5,000 bases of DNA, taken from assembly GCA_012841675.1 (NCBI GenBank), contig DUUG01000097.1, positions 1 to 5,000 of the forward strand, given 5' to 3'. This DNA comes from Clostridiales bacterium. GTDB lineage: Bacteria; Bacillota; Clostridia; Oscillospirales; QAMX01. Every line of letters starts with the position of its first letter. Within the stretch, counting starts at the first letter, position 1. Shown in pieces: positions 1-4,458 of this stretch. Position numbers and translations under genes: made by a program. The notes below the pieces were generated by a model, which made no database searches, was not told the DNA's origin, and worked only from the letters and a program-made list of their open reading frames with translations.

Positions 1-1
1 G

Positions 2-649
2 ACCACCGTGGTGGCCATAGAGGGGCGGAACCGGATTGAAGGCGTTTGGCTTGCTCCTGTGGATCCGGAAACGTGGGAAGCAGACCCGGAAAACCGCGAA
101 TTTGTCGCCTGCGACACATTGTTGCTTTCCGTGGGGCTGATTCCGGAAACAGGCCTTGCCACAGAGGCCGGACTGTCCCTTTCCAGACACGGCGGCATTG
201 CCGTTGATCAGCATTGCAATGCCGTTTCCATTTCGGCAACCGGTGCTATTGAAACAGAAACTGCGGGGATTTTTGCCTGCGGCAATGTGGTGCAGGTGCA
301 CGATTTGGTGGACTATGCGGCAGAAGAAGGAGAACGGGCGGGCGAGGCCGCGGCTCATTTTGTGAAAACGGGCAAGGCAGGCCGCCGTTTTGTGCCCGTT
401 TCCGCCGGAGAAGGAGTCGGCCAGGTGACGCCGGCGTGTATTTCCCTGCCTGTTTGGAGCGATAAGGTGTATCTTTCGTTCCGTGCGGCAAAACCTATGA
501 AGGGTGCCACGGTTATTTGCCGCCAGGGCGACGAGATTTTGGTCAAAACCCGGCGGCCTTATTTGCGCCCAGGCGAAATGGAGCGGGTGGAGTTTTCCCC
601 GGCGCTTCTAGCTAACGAATGTGAAGTTGTTCTGGAGGTGGTACAATGA
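2..649 (+). CDS. FAD/NAD(P)-dependent oxidoreductase, C-terminal part (5' truncated by window edge)
   Basis: The reading frame is open from base 2 and gives 215 residues before TGA at 647-649; the N-terminal half lies outside the window. Seen: a CDTLLLSVGLIPE stretch (visible residues about 37-49) and GIFACGNVVQVHDLVDYAAEEG (about 89-110). The latter is the FAD-binding end of pyridine-nucleotide-disulfide oxidoreductase folds, in the form typical of the oxidoreductases that accompany GlpO/GlpA-like glycerol-3-phosphate dehydrogenases. A tail of about 100 residues follows, including PYLRPGEMERV, and is not part of the nucleotide-binding core. The family transfers electrons through FAD and NAD(P)H in the cytoplasm; the substrate cannot be read from this fragment. 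It overlaps the next gene by 4 bases, so the two are almost certainly co-transcribed and translationally coupled. The segment just before GIFACGN (about residues 72-88) looks a little longer than I expect for the family. Family assignment is strong; the link to glycerol metabolism is inference. Confidence 0.88.
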   Translation, partial: TTVVAIEGRNRIEGVWLAPVDPETWEADPENREFVACDTLLLSVGLIPETGLATEAGLSLSRHGGIAVDQHCNAVSISATGAIETETAGIFACGNVVQVHDLVDYAAEEGERAGEAAAHFVKTGKAGRRFVPVSAGEGVGQVTPACISLPVWSDKVYLSFRAAKPMKGATVICRQGDEILVKTRRPYLRPGEMERVEFSPALLANECEVVLEVVQ

Positions 650-987
650 GCCGGACGTATACGTGTATTGTGTGTCCCGAAGGGTGTCAAATCGCCGTAG
701 AGGGCGAGAATATCAGTGGCTATCGCTGCAAAAGAGGGCTTTTATATGTGCGGCAGGAGCGGGAAAATCCCACGCGCAACATTGCCACCACCGTGCGTCT
801 TACAGGGGGAGAGATGCCGCTTGTGCCTGTGAAAACGGCGTCGCCTATTCCGAAAGACAAAATTTTTGAGGTTATGGCGCTTTGTAGGGCGCTGACGGTG
901 CCCGCCCCTGTCAAAAAGGGGGAAGTTGTTCTGCCTGATGCGGCGGGAACGGGCGTGGATATGGTTGCAACGGCCGACGGGATATAG
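646..987 (+). CDS. DUF1667 domain protein (four-cysteine putative metal-binding partner of the upstream oxidoreductase)
   Basis: This is a full-length 113-residue member of the DUF1667 family. The start ATG at 646 overlaps the upstream stop as ATGA, and a GGAGG at 634-638 lies 7 bases before it. Seen: C7, C10 and C14 in a TCIVCPEGC motif, and C28 in YRCKRG, a likely metal or Fe-S site. These are followed by the family's conserved middle (ENPTRNIATTVRLTGG), the VKTASPIPKDKIFEVM block (about residues 62-77), the APVKKGEVV block and the C-terminal GTGVDMVAT. No signal peptide or membrane segment is visible, so it is probably cytoplasmic. Known of the family: it is found in Clostridia and related anaerobes next to FAD oxidoreductases of the GlpO/GlpA neighbourhood. 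Its biochemical role is not established to my knowledge; an electron-transfer or regulatory subunit is inference. The TAG stop at 985-987 sits between the -35 and -10 of the promoter for the next gene. Confidence 0.9.
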   Translation: MSRTYTCIVCPEGCQIAVEGENISGYRCKRGLLYVRQERENPTRNIATTVRLTGGEMPLVPVKTASPIPKDKIFEVMALCRALTVPAPVKKGEVVLPDAAGTGVDMVATADGI

Positions 988-993
988 TATAAT
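965..993 (+). promoter_or_regulatory. Predicted sigma-A-type promoter for yfcE
   Basis: A perfect -10 hexamer TATAAT at 988-993 lies 17 bases after TTGCAA at 965-970, which matches 4 of 6 bases of TTGACA. The -35 lies inside the last codons of the DUF1667 gene, and the -10 starts directly after its stop codon. Transcription would begin near position 1000, giving yfcE a leader of about 75 bases that contains the hairpin at 1008-1040. This is a prediction from hexamer match and spacing only. Confidence 0.6.
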
Positions 994-1007
994 AAAGTAT
1001 CGGTCTT

Positions 1008-1040
1008 GGGAGAAATAACCGGAAAAAGGTTATTTTCCCC
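1008..1040 (+). promoter_or_regulatory. Hairpin in the yfcE leader (no U-tract)
   Basis: The left arm GGGAGAAATAACC (1008-1020) pairs with the right arm GGTTATTTTCCCC (1028-1040) around a 7-base loop GGAAAAA. There are 11 Watson-Crick pairs, one G-U and one A-C mismatch. The bases after it (CAAAGGAAAG) contain no run of T, so it is not a classical intrinsic terminator on this strand. If transcription starts near 1000 from the promoter just upstream, the hairpin sits almost at the 5' end of the mRNA, where it could stabilise the transcript. It could also mark the 3' end of the upstream operon mRNA. The structure is seen; its role is inferred. Confidence 0.55.
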
Positions 1041-1073
1041 CAAAGGAAAGACACTTACCATAAGGAGAGACCC

Positions 1074-1634
1074 ATGAAATTTCTCATTGCGTCGGATATC
1101 CATGGATCTTTGTCTGCCTGCCGAAATCTTCTTTCTGCCTACGATCGGGAAGGGGCGGCAAGGCTTATATTGCTTGGCGACCTTTTATACCATGGCCCGC
1201 GAAACCCCCTGTCCGACGAGTATAACCCCGGCGAGGCGGCCCGGATGCTAAATACCTTGGCGGAGGAAATCCTCTGTGTCCGCGGCAATTGTGACGCGGA
1301 GGTAGATCAGATGCTGCTTTCTTTTCCCATTATGGCCGATTATGCCGTACTGCAGGCGGGAGAGCATCTGATTTTTATGACCCATGGGCATCTGTTTGGA
1401 AAGGACAAGCTTCCTCCGGTTAAAAAAGGCGATGTGTATCTGACCGGGCATACCCATGTTCCTGCTCTTTTGGAAAAAGACGGCATTTTGTATGCCAACC
1501 CCGGCTCGGTGGGCCTGCCAAAAAACGGAAGCGAAAGCGGATATTTGCTTTTGGAAAAGGAAACCTTTTATTTGAAAAACATAAAAGGCGATGTTATTTC
1601 AAATTATTCCATATCTTCCCTAGGAATGTTGTAG
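1074..1634 (+). CDS. yfcE: YfcE family metallophosphodiesterase
   Basis: The 186-residue product has essentially the length of E. coli YfcE and resembles it along the whole chain. Metallophosphoesterase motifs in order: SDIHGS (D8, H10), LGDLLYHGPRN (D36), RGNCDAEVDQMLL (N72), THGHLFG (H104, H106) and GHTHVP (H126, H128), followed by NPGSVGLPK (about 142-150). Together these supply the two-metal centre. Known of the family: YfcE hydrolyses phosphodiester model substrates with Mn2+; the physiological substrate is unknown. The enzyme is cytoplasmic, with no signal peptide. The ATG at 1074 is supported by AGGAG at 1063-1067, 6 bases upstream. It probably has its own promoter (965-993) rather than depending only on the oxidoreductase operon. 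The final ten or so residues (SNYSISSLGML) are not conserved with E. coli as far as I can recall. No clear terminator follows; a complex inverted repeat begins 22 bases after the stop. Confidence 0.93.
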   Translation: MKFLIASDIHGSLSACRNLLSAYDREGAARLILLGDLLYHGPRNPLSDEYNPGEAARMLNTLAEEILCVRGNCDAEVDQMLLSFPIMADYAVLQAGEHLIFMTHGHLFGKDKLPPVKKGDVYLTGHTHVPALLEKDGILYANPGSVGLPKNGSESGYLLLEKETFYLKNIKGDVISNYSISSLGML

Positions 1635-1655
1635 TAAAATACATAGATGCCAAAA

Positions 1656-1725
1656 AAGTGTTCATACTATAGTTTGTAGAACCCGCCGCGGCGGGCAACT
1701 ATGTGACTATTTAAGGAGAACACTT
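1656..1725 (+). promoter_or_regulatory. Nested inverted-repeat leader in front of the lipoprotein gene
   Basis: Three nested complementary pairs are present. Outer: AAGTGTTC (1656-1663) with GAACACTT (1718-1725), a perfect 8 bp match ending at the base before the lipoprotein ATG. Middle: ATAGTTTG (1669-1676) with CAACTAT (1696-1702), 7 pairs with one bulged T. Centre: the perfect 14-base palindrome CCCGCCGCGGCGGG (1682-1695). The ribosome binding site AAGGAG (1713-1718) touches the outer right arm, so folding of a read-through transcript could restrict translation. A -10-like TATAGT lies at 1668-1673 without a convincing -35. If transcription starts from there, the outer and middle arms would be absent from the RNA, and the repeats would have to act as DNA. 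No U-tract follows the central stem, so it is a poor terminator. Confidence 0.55.
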
Positions 1726-1944
1726 ATGAAAAAAACAGCAGTGCTGGTATTTACGCTTTGCCTTTTGCTTGGCCTTTTCGCCGGCTGTACTGACGAAATG
1801 GGCGGAGCGAATACGACCAAAGTAACCACAGGGCAAAATGCAACTACTTCGGCTCCGATGATTACGACCATGGAAACGACCATGCCCGATACGAGTGAAA
1901 TGGGAACGGGATCAGAAACCGATACCGGTACGTCCCAGCCGTAG
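1726..1944 (+). CDS. Small threonine-rich lipoprotein, function unknown
   Basis: I do not recognise a family for this 72-residue protein. Seen: a positively charged start (MKK), a hydrophobic stretch at residues 5-19, and a lipobox LFAGC with the lipidated cysteine at position 21. It is therefore predicted to be exported, cleaved by signal peptidase II and anchored to the outer face of the membrane. The mature 52 residues contain 16 threonines, five of them as TT pairs (at 30, 34, 40, 47 and 51), plus Ser, Gly, Met and acidic residues. There is no predicted globular domain, and the region resembles a flexible linker or surface tether. The repeated ACGACCA words in the DNA (1813, 1864, 1876) suggest growth by slippage. 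The start is supported by AAGGAG at 1713-1718, 7 bases upstream. It could be a short stand-alone lipoprotein or the remnant of a longer one whose globular domain was lost; the stop is in frame and I see no coding continuation. Confidence 0.82.
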   Translation: MKKTAVLVFTLCLLLGLFAGCTDEMGGANTTKVTTGQNATTSAPMITTMETTMPDTSEMGTGSETDTGTSQP

Positions 1945-1963
1945 ATGCTTTTGGCCTAGCCTC

Positions 1964-1983
1964 AAGCGGCCGTGTGGCCGCTT
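1964..1983 (+). terminator. GC-rich hairpin after the lipoprotein gene (weak terminator candidate)
   Basis: AAGCGGCC (1964-1971) and GGCCGCTT (1976-1983) form a perfect 8 bp stem with a GTGT loop, 19 bases after the lipoprotein stop. What follows (ATACATATAAGG) is AU-rich but has no run of U, so intrinsic termination would be weak. The right arm also pairs with a downstream segment (1990-1999), which gives an alternative fold. Confidence 0.45.
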
Positions 1984-1999
1984 ATACATATAAGGCGGC
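1977..1999 (+). promoter_or_regulatory. Alternative hairpin upstream of nrdR
   Basis: GCCGCTTAT (1977-1985) can pair with ATAAGGCGGC (1990-1999), leaving one bulged G and the loop ACAT. It uses the same bases as the right arm of the 1964-1983 hairpin, so the two folds exclude each other. It lies about 30 bases before the nrdR start and does not cover the ribosome binding site. Pairing is seen; any regulatory effect is inference. Confidence 0.4.
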
Positions 2000-2027
2000 A
2001 TACCAGGCACAGAAAGGCTTGATTGGA

Positions 2028-2504
2028 ATGAAATGCCCCTATTGCGGATTTGCAGACAGCAAGGTCGTAGATTCGCGGCCTAACGATGTGGGTGATAGTA
2101 TCCGGCGCCGCCGCGAATGCGGACGGTGCAACAAGCGTTTCACGACTTATGAGCAGGTGGAAAGTTTTCCCATTTTGGTAATTAAAAAAGACGGAAAGCG
2201 AGAACCCTTTGATAGAAACAAGCTATTGCGCGGGCTGTTTAAGGCCTGCGAAAAGCGCCCCGTTTCGGCAGACGAGGTGGAGGCAATTGCCATAGAGATC
2301 GAGCAGGCAGTGCGCAACTCGCTGGAACGGGAAATTTCCACAGCGGAGCTTGGCGAAATGGTCATGGAACGGCTTTACAAGCTAGACGAGGTAGCCTATG
2401 TCCGTTTTGCGTCGGTTTACCGGCAGTTTCGTGATGTGAATTCCTTTTACCGGGAGATTCAGAAGCTGTTAGACAAAAATGACGGACAAAGCGGCGGGCG
2501 ATAA
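2028..2504 (+). CDS. nrdR: Transcriptional repressor NrdR
   Basis: NrdR represses ribonucleotide reductase genes by sensing ATP/dATP, so it controls the deoxynucleotide supply. The 158-residue product has the family's two parts. The N-terminal zinc ribbon is MKCPYCG (C3, C6) with ECGRCNKRFTTYE (C31, C34), preceded by the characteristic DSRP and RRRREC. The ATP-cone domain spans about residues 49-139 and begins ILVIKKDGKREPFDRNKL. The frame is open upstream to a GTG at 1974, but that would add 18 residues unlike the family and would start inside a hairpin loop. MKCPYCG is the near-invariant N-terminus, so ATG 2028 is chosen. Its ribosome binding site (GAAAGG, 2012-2017) is modest, with 10 bases of spacing. 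No ribonucleotide reductase gene or NrdR-box pair was found in the window, so its targets lie elsewhere. The stop codon TAA (2502-2504) falls in the loop of the following terminator hairpin. Confidence 0.96.
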   Translation: MKCPYCGFADSKVVDSRPNDVGDSIRRRRECGRCNKRFTTYEQVESFPILVIKKDGKREPFDRNKLLRGLFKACEKRPVSADEVEAIAIEIEQAVRNSLEREISTAELGEMVMERLYKLDEVAYVRFASVYRQFRDVNSFYREIQKLLDKNDGQSGGR

Positions 2505-2516
2505 TGCCCGCCGTTT
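2489..2516. terminator. Hairpin between convergent nrdR and DUF4363 genes, probably bidirectional terminator
   Basis: AAGCGGCGGGC (2489-2499) pairs with GCCCGCCGTTT (2506-2516) around the loop GATAAT: 11 pairs including one G-U. On the plus strand it ends in TTTCTAT; on the minus strand the stem ends in CTTTGTC, so both U-tracts are short. It contains the nrdR stop codon in the loop, and the minus-strand DUF4363 gene ends only 20 bases beyond it. Position and GC-rich stem support a shared terminator for the two converging transcripts. Confidence 0.7.
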
Positions 2517-2535
2517 CTATGCCCCTGCCTACATT

Positions 2536-2916
2536 TTACAGGATATTATTCAAAATCGGCTGATCCAGTTCGCGAATTTCATCCAGCAGCATGCTTAATT
2601 TTGCCGCTTCCCCGTAAAAAAGCGCTCTGTCATTATGCTCGGCATAGGCTGCCAATTTCGACAGGGAAATGCGAATATCGGTTTCTCTGGCATGGTCGCC
2701 CAGCATATGCAGATAGACTTTCTTTTCCTCCCAAGCCTTGACGATTTCTCTTAGAGGAAACTGGGCGTCTGGCAACTGGTCTTGATCCGCCAGTGAGAGA
2801 GCCAAGCTTAGAGCCGCTTCAGTTTGGTCCGCCAGATCCTTGATTAAGTTTTGCTGCCAAATGGCAAGACCGATTAAAGCGCCGAGTAGTATCAGGCAGA
2901 CGATTGTCAGCTTCAT
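2536..2916 (-). CDS. DUF4363 family membrane-anchored protein
   Basis: The 126-residue protein has one N-terminal hydrophobic segment (about residues 3-20, IVCLILLGALIGLAIW). A mostly helical, acidic outer part then contains AWEEKKVYLHMLGDHARETDI (about 61-81) and ends in LDQPILNNIL. The W-x-x-K-K...L-x-DH-x-E-x-D-I pattern and the terminal N-I-L match what I know of DUF4363. This is a small family of unknown function that commonly follows DUF421 genes in Clostridia. No lipobox cysteine is present, so the segment is either a signal anchor or a cleavable signal peptide. The ATG at 2916 has AAGGAG (minus strand, 2930-2925) 8 bases upstream, and that site overlaps the DUF421 stop codon. The genes are 12 bases apart and clearly form one operon. 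Function is unknown; a role as partner of the DUF421 protein at the membrane is inferred from the conserved pairing. Confidence 0.82.
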   Translation of the reverse strand: MKLTIVCLILLGALIGLAIWQQNLIKDLADQTEAALSLALSLADQDQLPDAQFPLREIVKAWEEKKVYLHMLGDHARETDIRISLSKLAAYAEHNDRALFYGEAAKLSMLLDEIRELDQPILNNIL

Positions 2917-2928
2917 CCGTTTTGCTCC

Positions 2929-3621
2929 TTATGTCTTACGTGCGCGCTTTTCATCCTTCACGATAAAAAGGCTTCCGTCGGGCCGTTTTAGCATATAGAA
3001 AACGTCCTTCATACGGGATATGTTTTTTTCTTTCAACGCTTTTTCAATGTCCTCTCGAGTTAAACCGGCCAGCGGCAGATTGTCCTTTAGCAAGCGGCCG
3101 TTGGTAATCAAAGTAATGTTTAGCTCTGCAGTCGATTTGGGTTCTAAATCTAGATCTCCCACGGTGACCGGTTGATATTTAGGATAAAGAATCAGGCTTA
3201 GATTGCCATCGGTTTCTAAAATGCCGTATTTTACGGTGGTCAGGTCCGTTACGTTTTTCAACCGAAGCTCCTCGGCAATTTCGTCCAGATTTAGGCGCAG
3301 GCGCTGGATTTCCGCCTGATTTAAGCGGCCGTTTTCGATAATAATACTGGGTTTTCCGTAAAAAATGCGGCGAGCCAAGGGGCTTTTCATGGTGATGAGC
3401 GAAAGAATAATTCCAATACTCATCAAAACGATAATCGGAATCAGGCCGAGGAGAATAGGCAGTTCGGTATTCTGCATGGGAACCGCCGCTAGATCGGCGA
3501 TCAGAATGACAATGGCCAGCTCGGCCGGTTCCAGCTCTCCCGACTGTCTCTTGCCCAGAGCACGAATGGCACCAACGATGACAAAATACAAAATTACCGT
3601 TCGAATCATTGTGATCAGCAA
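2929..3621 (-). CDS. DUF421 (YetF family) membrane protein
   Basis: The 230-residue product is close to the length of Bacillus YetF. Three hydrophobic segments are seen at about residues 3-20, 33-49 and 54-78. After these come the family's soluble portion, with RRIFYGKPSIIIENGRL (about 84-100), LRLNLDEIAEELR and a GILETDGNLSLILYPK strand region (about 133-148). A second repeat-like unit follows, with ITLITNGRLL and DVFYMLKRPDGSLFIVKD. The initiator is TTG at 3621-3619, chosen because a strong AAGGAGG (minus strand, 3636-3630) lies 8 bases before it. The next ATG (3609-3607, Met5) would be 20 bases from that site. Known of the family: widespread in Firmicutes with several paralogs; relatives carrying DUF421 have been linked to spore membrane properties in Bacillus, but a molecular activity is not settled. 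It is co-transcribed with DUF4363. Its 5' end diverges from the methyltransferase gene, with 78 bases between them. Confidence 0.9.
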   Translation of the reverse strand: MLITMIRTVILYFVIVGAIRALGKRQSGELEPAELAIVILIADLAAVPMQNTELPILLGLIPIIVLMSIGIILSLITMKSPLARRIFYGKPSIIIENGRLNQAEIQRLRLNLDEIAEELRLKNVTDLTTVKYGILETDGNLSLILYPKYQPVTVGDLDLEPKSTAELNITLITNGRLLKDNLPLAGLTREDIEKALKEKNISRMKDVFYMLKRPDGSLFIVKDEKRARKT

Positions 3622-3629
3622 AAAAATCC

Positions 3630-3636
3630 CCTCCTT
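3630..3636 (-). promoter_or_regulatory. Ribosome binding site deciding a TTG start for the DUF421 gene
   Basis: Read on the minus strand the sequence is AAGGAGG followed by GG, a near-perfect anti-16S match, 8 bases before the TTG at 3621-3619. The alternative ATG four codons downstream is too far away to use it well. This makes the TTG start the better call. Confidence 0.75.
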
Positions 3637-3699
3637 TGGCGAAAGGTTTTTACTAGCTTCTGCGAAAGGCGGCGGATTTATGCAAAAGGGGGAAACGGC

Positions 3700-4452
3700 A
3701 TGTATGCGGAAATGGCGCAGTTTTATGACGAATTAACCACCGATGTGCCCTATACGGCCATGGCGGAGTATATAGAAACGCTGTTTTTAAAATATGGCGG
3801 GAAAAAACCGTCTTTGCTTTTAGAGCTTGCCTGCGGCACGGGCAGCATGACAAGGGAAATGGCAAAGAAGGGGTATGACATGATCGCCGTAGACTATTCG
3901 TCTGACATGCTTACCCTTGCCAGAGAAAAATTAGACGACATTGCGCCCCAGCCCCTGCTTTTATGCCAGAGAATGGAAGAACTAAACCTCTACGGAACCG
4001 TCGACGGGGTTATCTCCTGTCTGGACAGCGTCAACTACCTGTCCTCCCAAAAGGCGCTGGAGCAGGCCTTTGAACGGGTGGGCCTTTTCTTGGAAGAAGG
4101 CGGCTTGTTCATTTTCGACCTGCACACAGAATATAAGCTTTCACGCCTGGCAAAAGAAACATACGTCCGTGAAACGGAGAATGTGCTTTGTCTTTGGCAA
4201 ACGGAATGGAATGAAGCAAATCGGCTGGCCCGCTTTGATTTAGACTTTTTTGTCAGAGAACAAGACGAACGGTACAGACGCTTTTCCGAAACCCATATAG
4301 AGCGGGCGCATACTTTGGAAGAAATTGACCAAGCACTATCCAAGGGCGGCATGACAAGGCTTTCCGCCTTAGGAGAGAAGAAGCTTCGCTTCCAAAAAGA
4401 AACCGACGACCGGATTTATATTGTTGCGCAAAAGACGGAAACGAAAGGATAA
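3700..4452 (+). CDS. Class I SAM-dependent methyltransferase, YqeM-like
   Basis: The product is 250 residues with a Rossmann methyltransferase fold in the first 140. The opening AQFYDELTTDVPY (about 6-18) is typical of the YqeM-like group. Motif I, LLELACGTGSMT (about 40-51), binds S-adenosylmethionine. The acidic residue D65 in AVDYSSDML closes the second strand and should contact the ribose. RMEEL (91-95) and VDGVISCLDSVNYL (101-114) provide the next motifs, and GGLFIFDLHT (134-143) the fifth strand. The C-terminal part, about 100 residues rich in charged and aromatic residues, is probably the substrate cap. The substrate is unknown. The start ATG at 3700 is supported by AAAAGGGGG (3684-3692), 7 bases upstream. 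It ends 6 bases before hslO, and the hslO ribosome binding site overlaps its stop, so the two form an operon. I recall the same pairing in other Clostridia. I saw no convincing promoter in the 78 bases upstream. Confidence 0.9.
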   Translation: MYAEMAQFYDELTTDVPYTAMAEYIETLFLKYGGKKPSLLLELACGTGSMTREMAKKGYDMIAVDYSSDMLTLAREKLDDIAPQPLLLCQRMEELNLYGTVDGVISCLDSVNYLSSQKALEQAFERVGLFLEEGGLFIFDLHTEYKLSRLAKETYVRETENVLCLWQTEWNEANRLARFDLDFFVREQDERYRRFSETHIERAHTLEEIDQALSKGGMTRLSALGEKKLRFQKETDDRIYIVAQKTETKG

Positions 4453-4458
4453 TTACCT

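Noticed and set aside
720..1103. Minus-strand open frame of 127 codons across the DUF1667 3' end and the yfcE leader
   Set aside because: It is antisense to a well-supported DUF1667 gene and crosses a promoter and hairpin; the translation resembles no known family.
1974..2027. Upstream GTG start extending NrdR by 18 residues
   Set aside because: The GTG is in a hairpin loop, the added residues are unlike NrdR, and the family starts at MKCPYCG, encoded from 2028.
3639..3669. Direct repeat GCGAAAGG (3639-3646 and 3662-3669) in the divergent DUF421/methyltransferase gap, possible operator
   Set aside because: Eight bases repeated once, about two helical turns apart, in a short G/A-rich region can arise by chance; no promoter elements frame it convincingly.
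3622..3699. Search for divergent promoters driving DUF421 (-) and the methyltransferase (+)
   Set aside because: A TTGCAT on the minus strand (3683-3678) has no -10 at 16-18 bases, and no acceptable hexamer pair was found on the plus strand, so no promoter is annotated.
3365..3736. Plus-strand open frame of 123 codons opposite the DUF421 gene
   Set aside because: It is antisense to a clear DUF421 protein and overlaps the start of the methyltransferase in another frame; it shows no recognisable domain.
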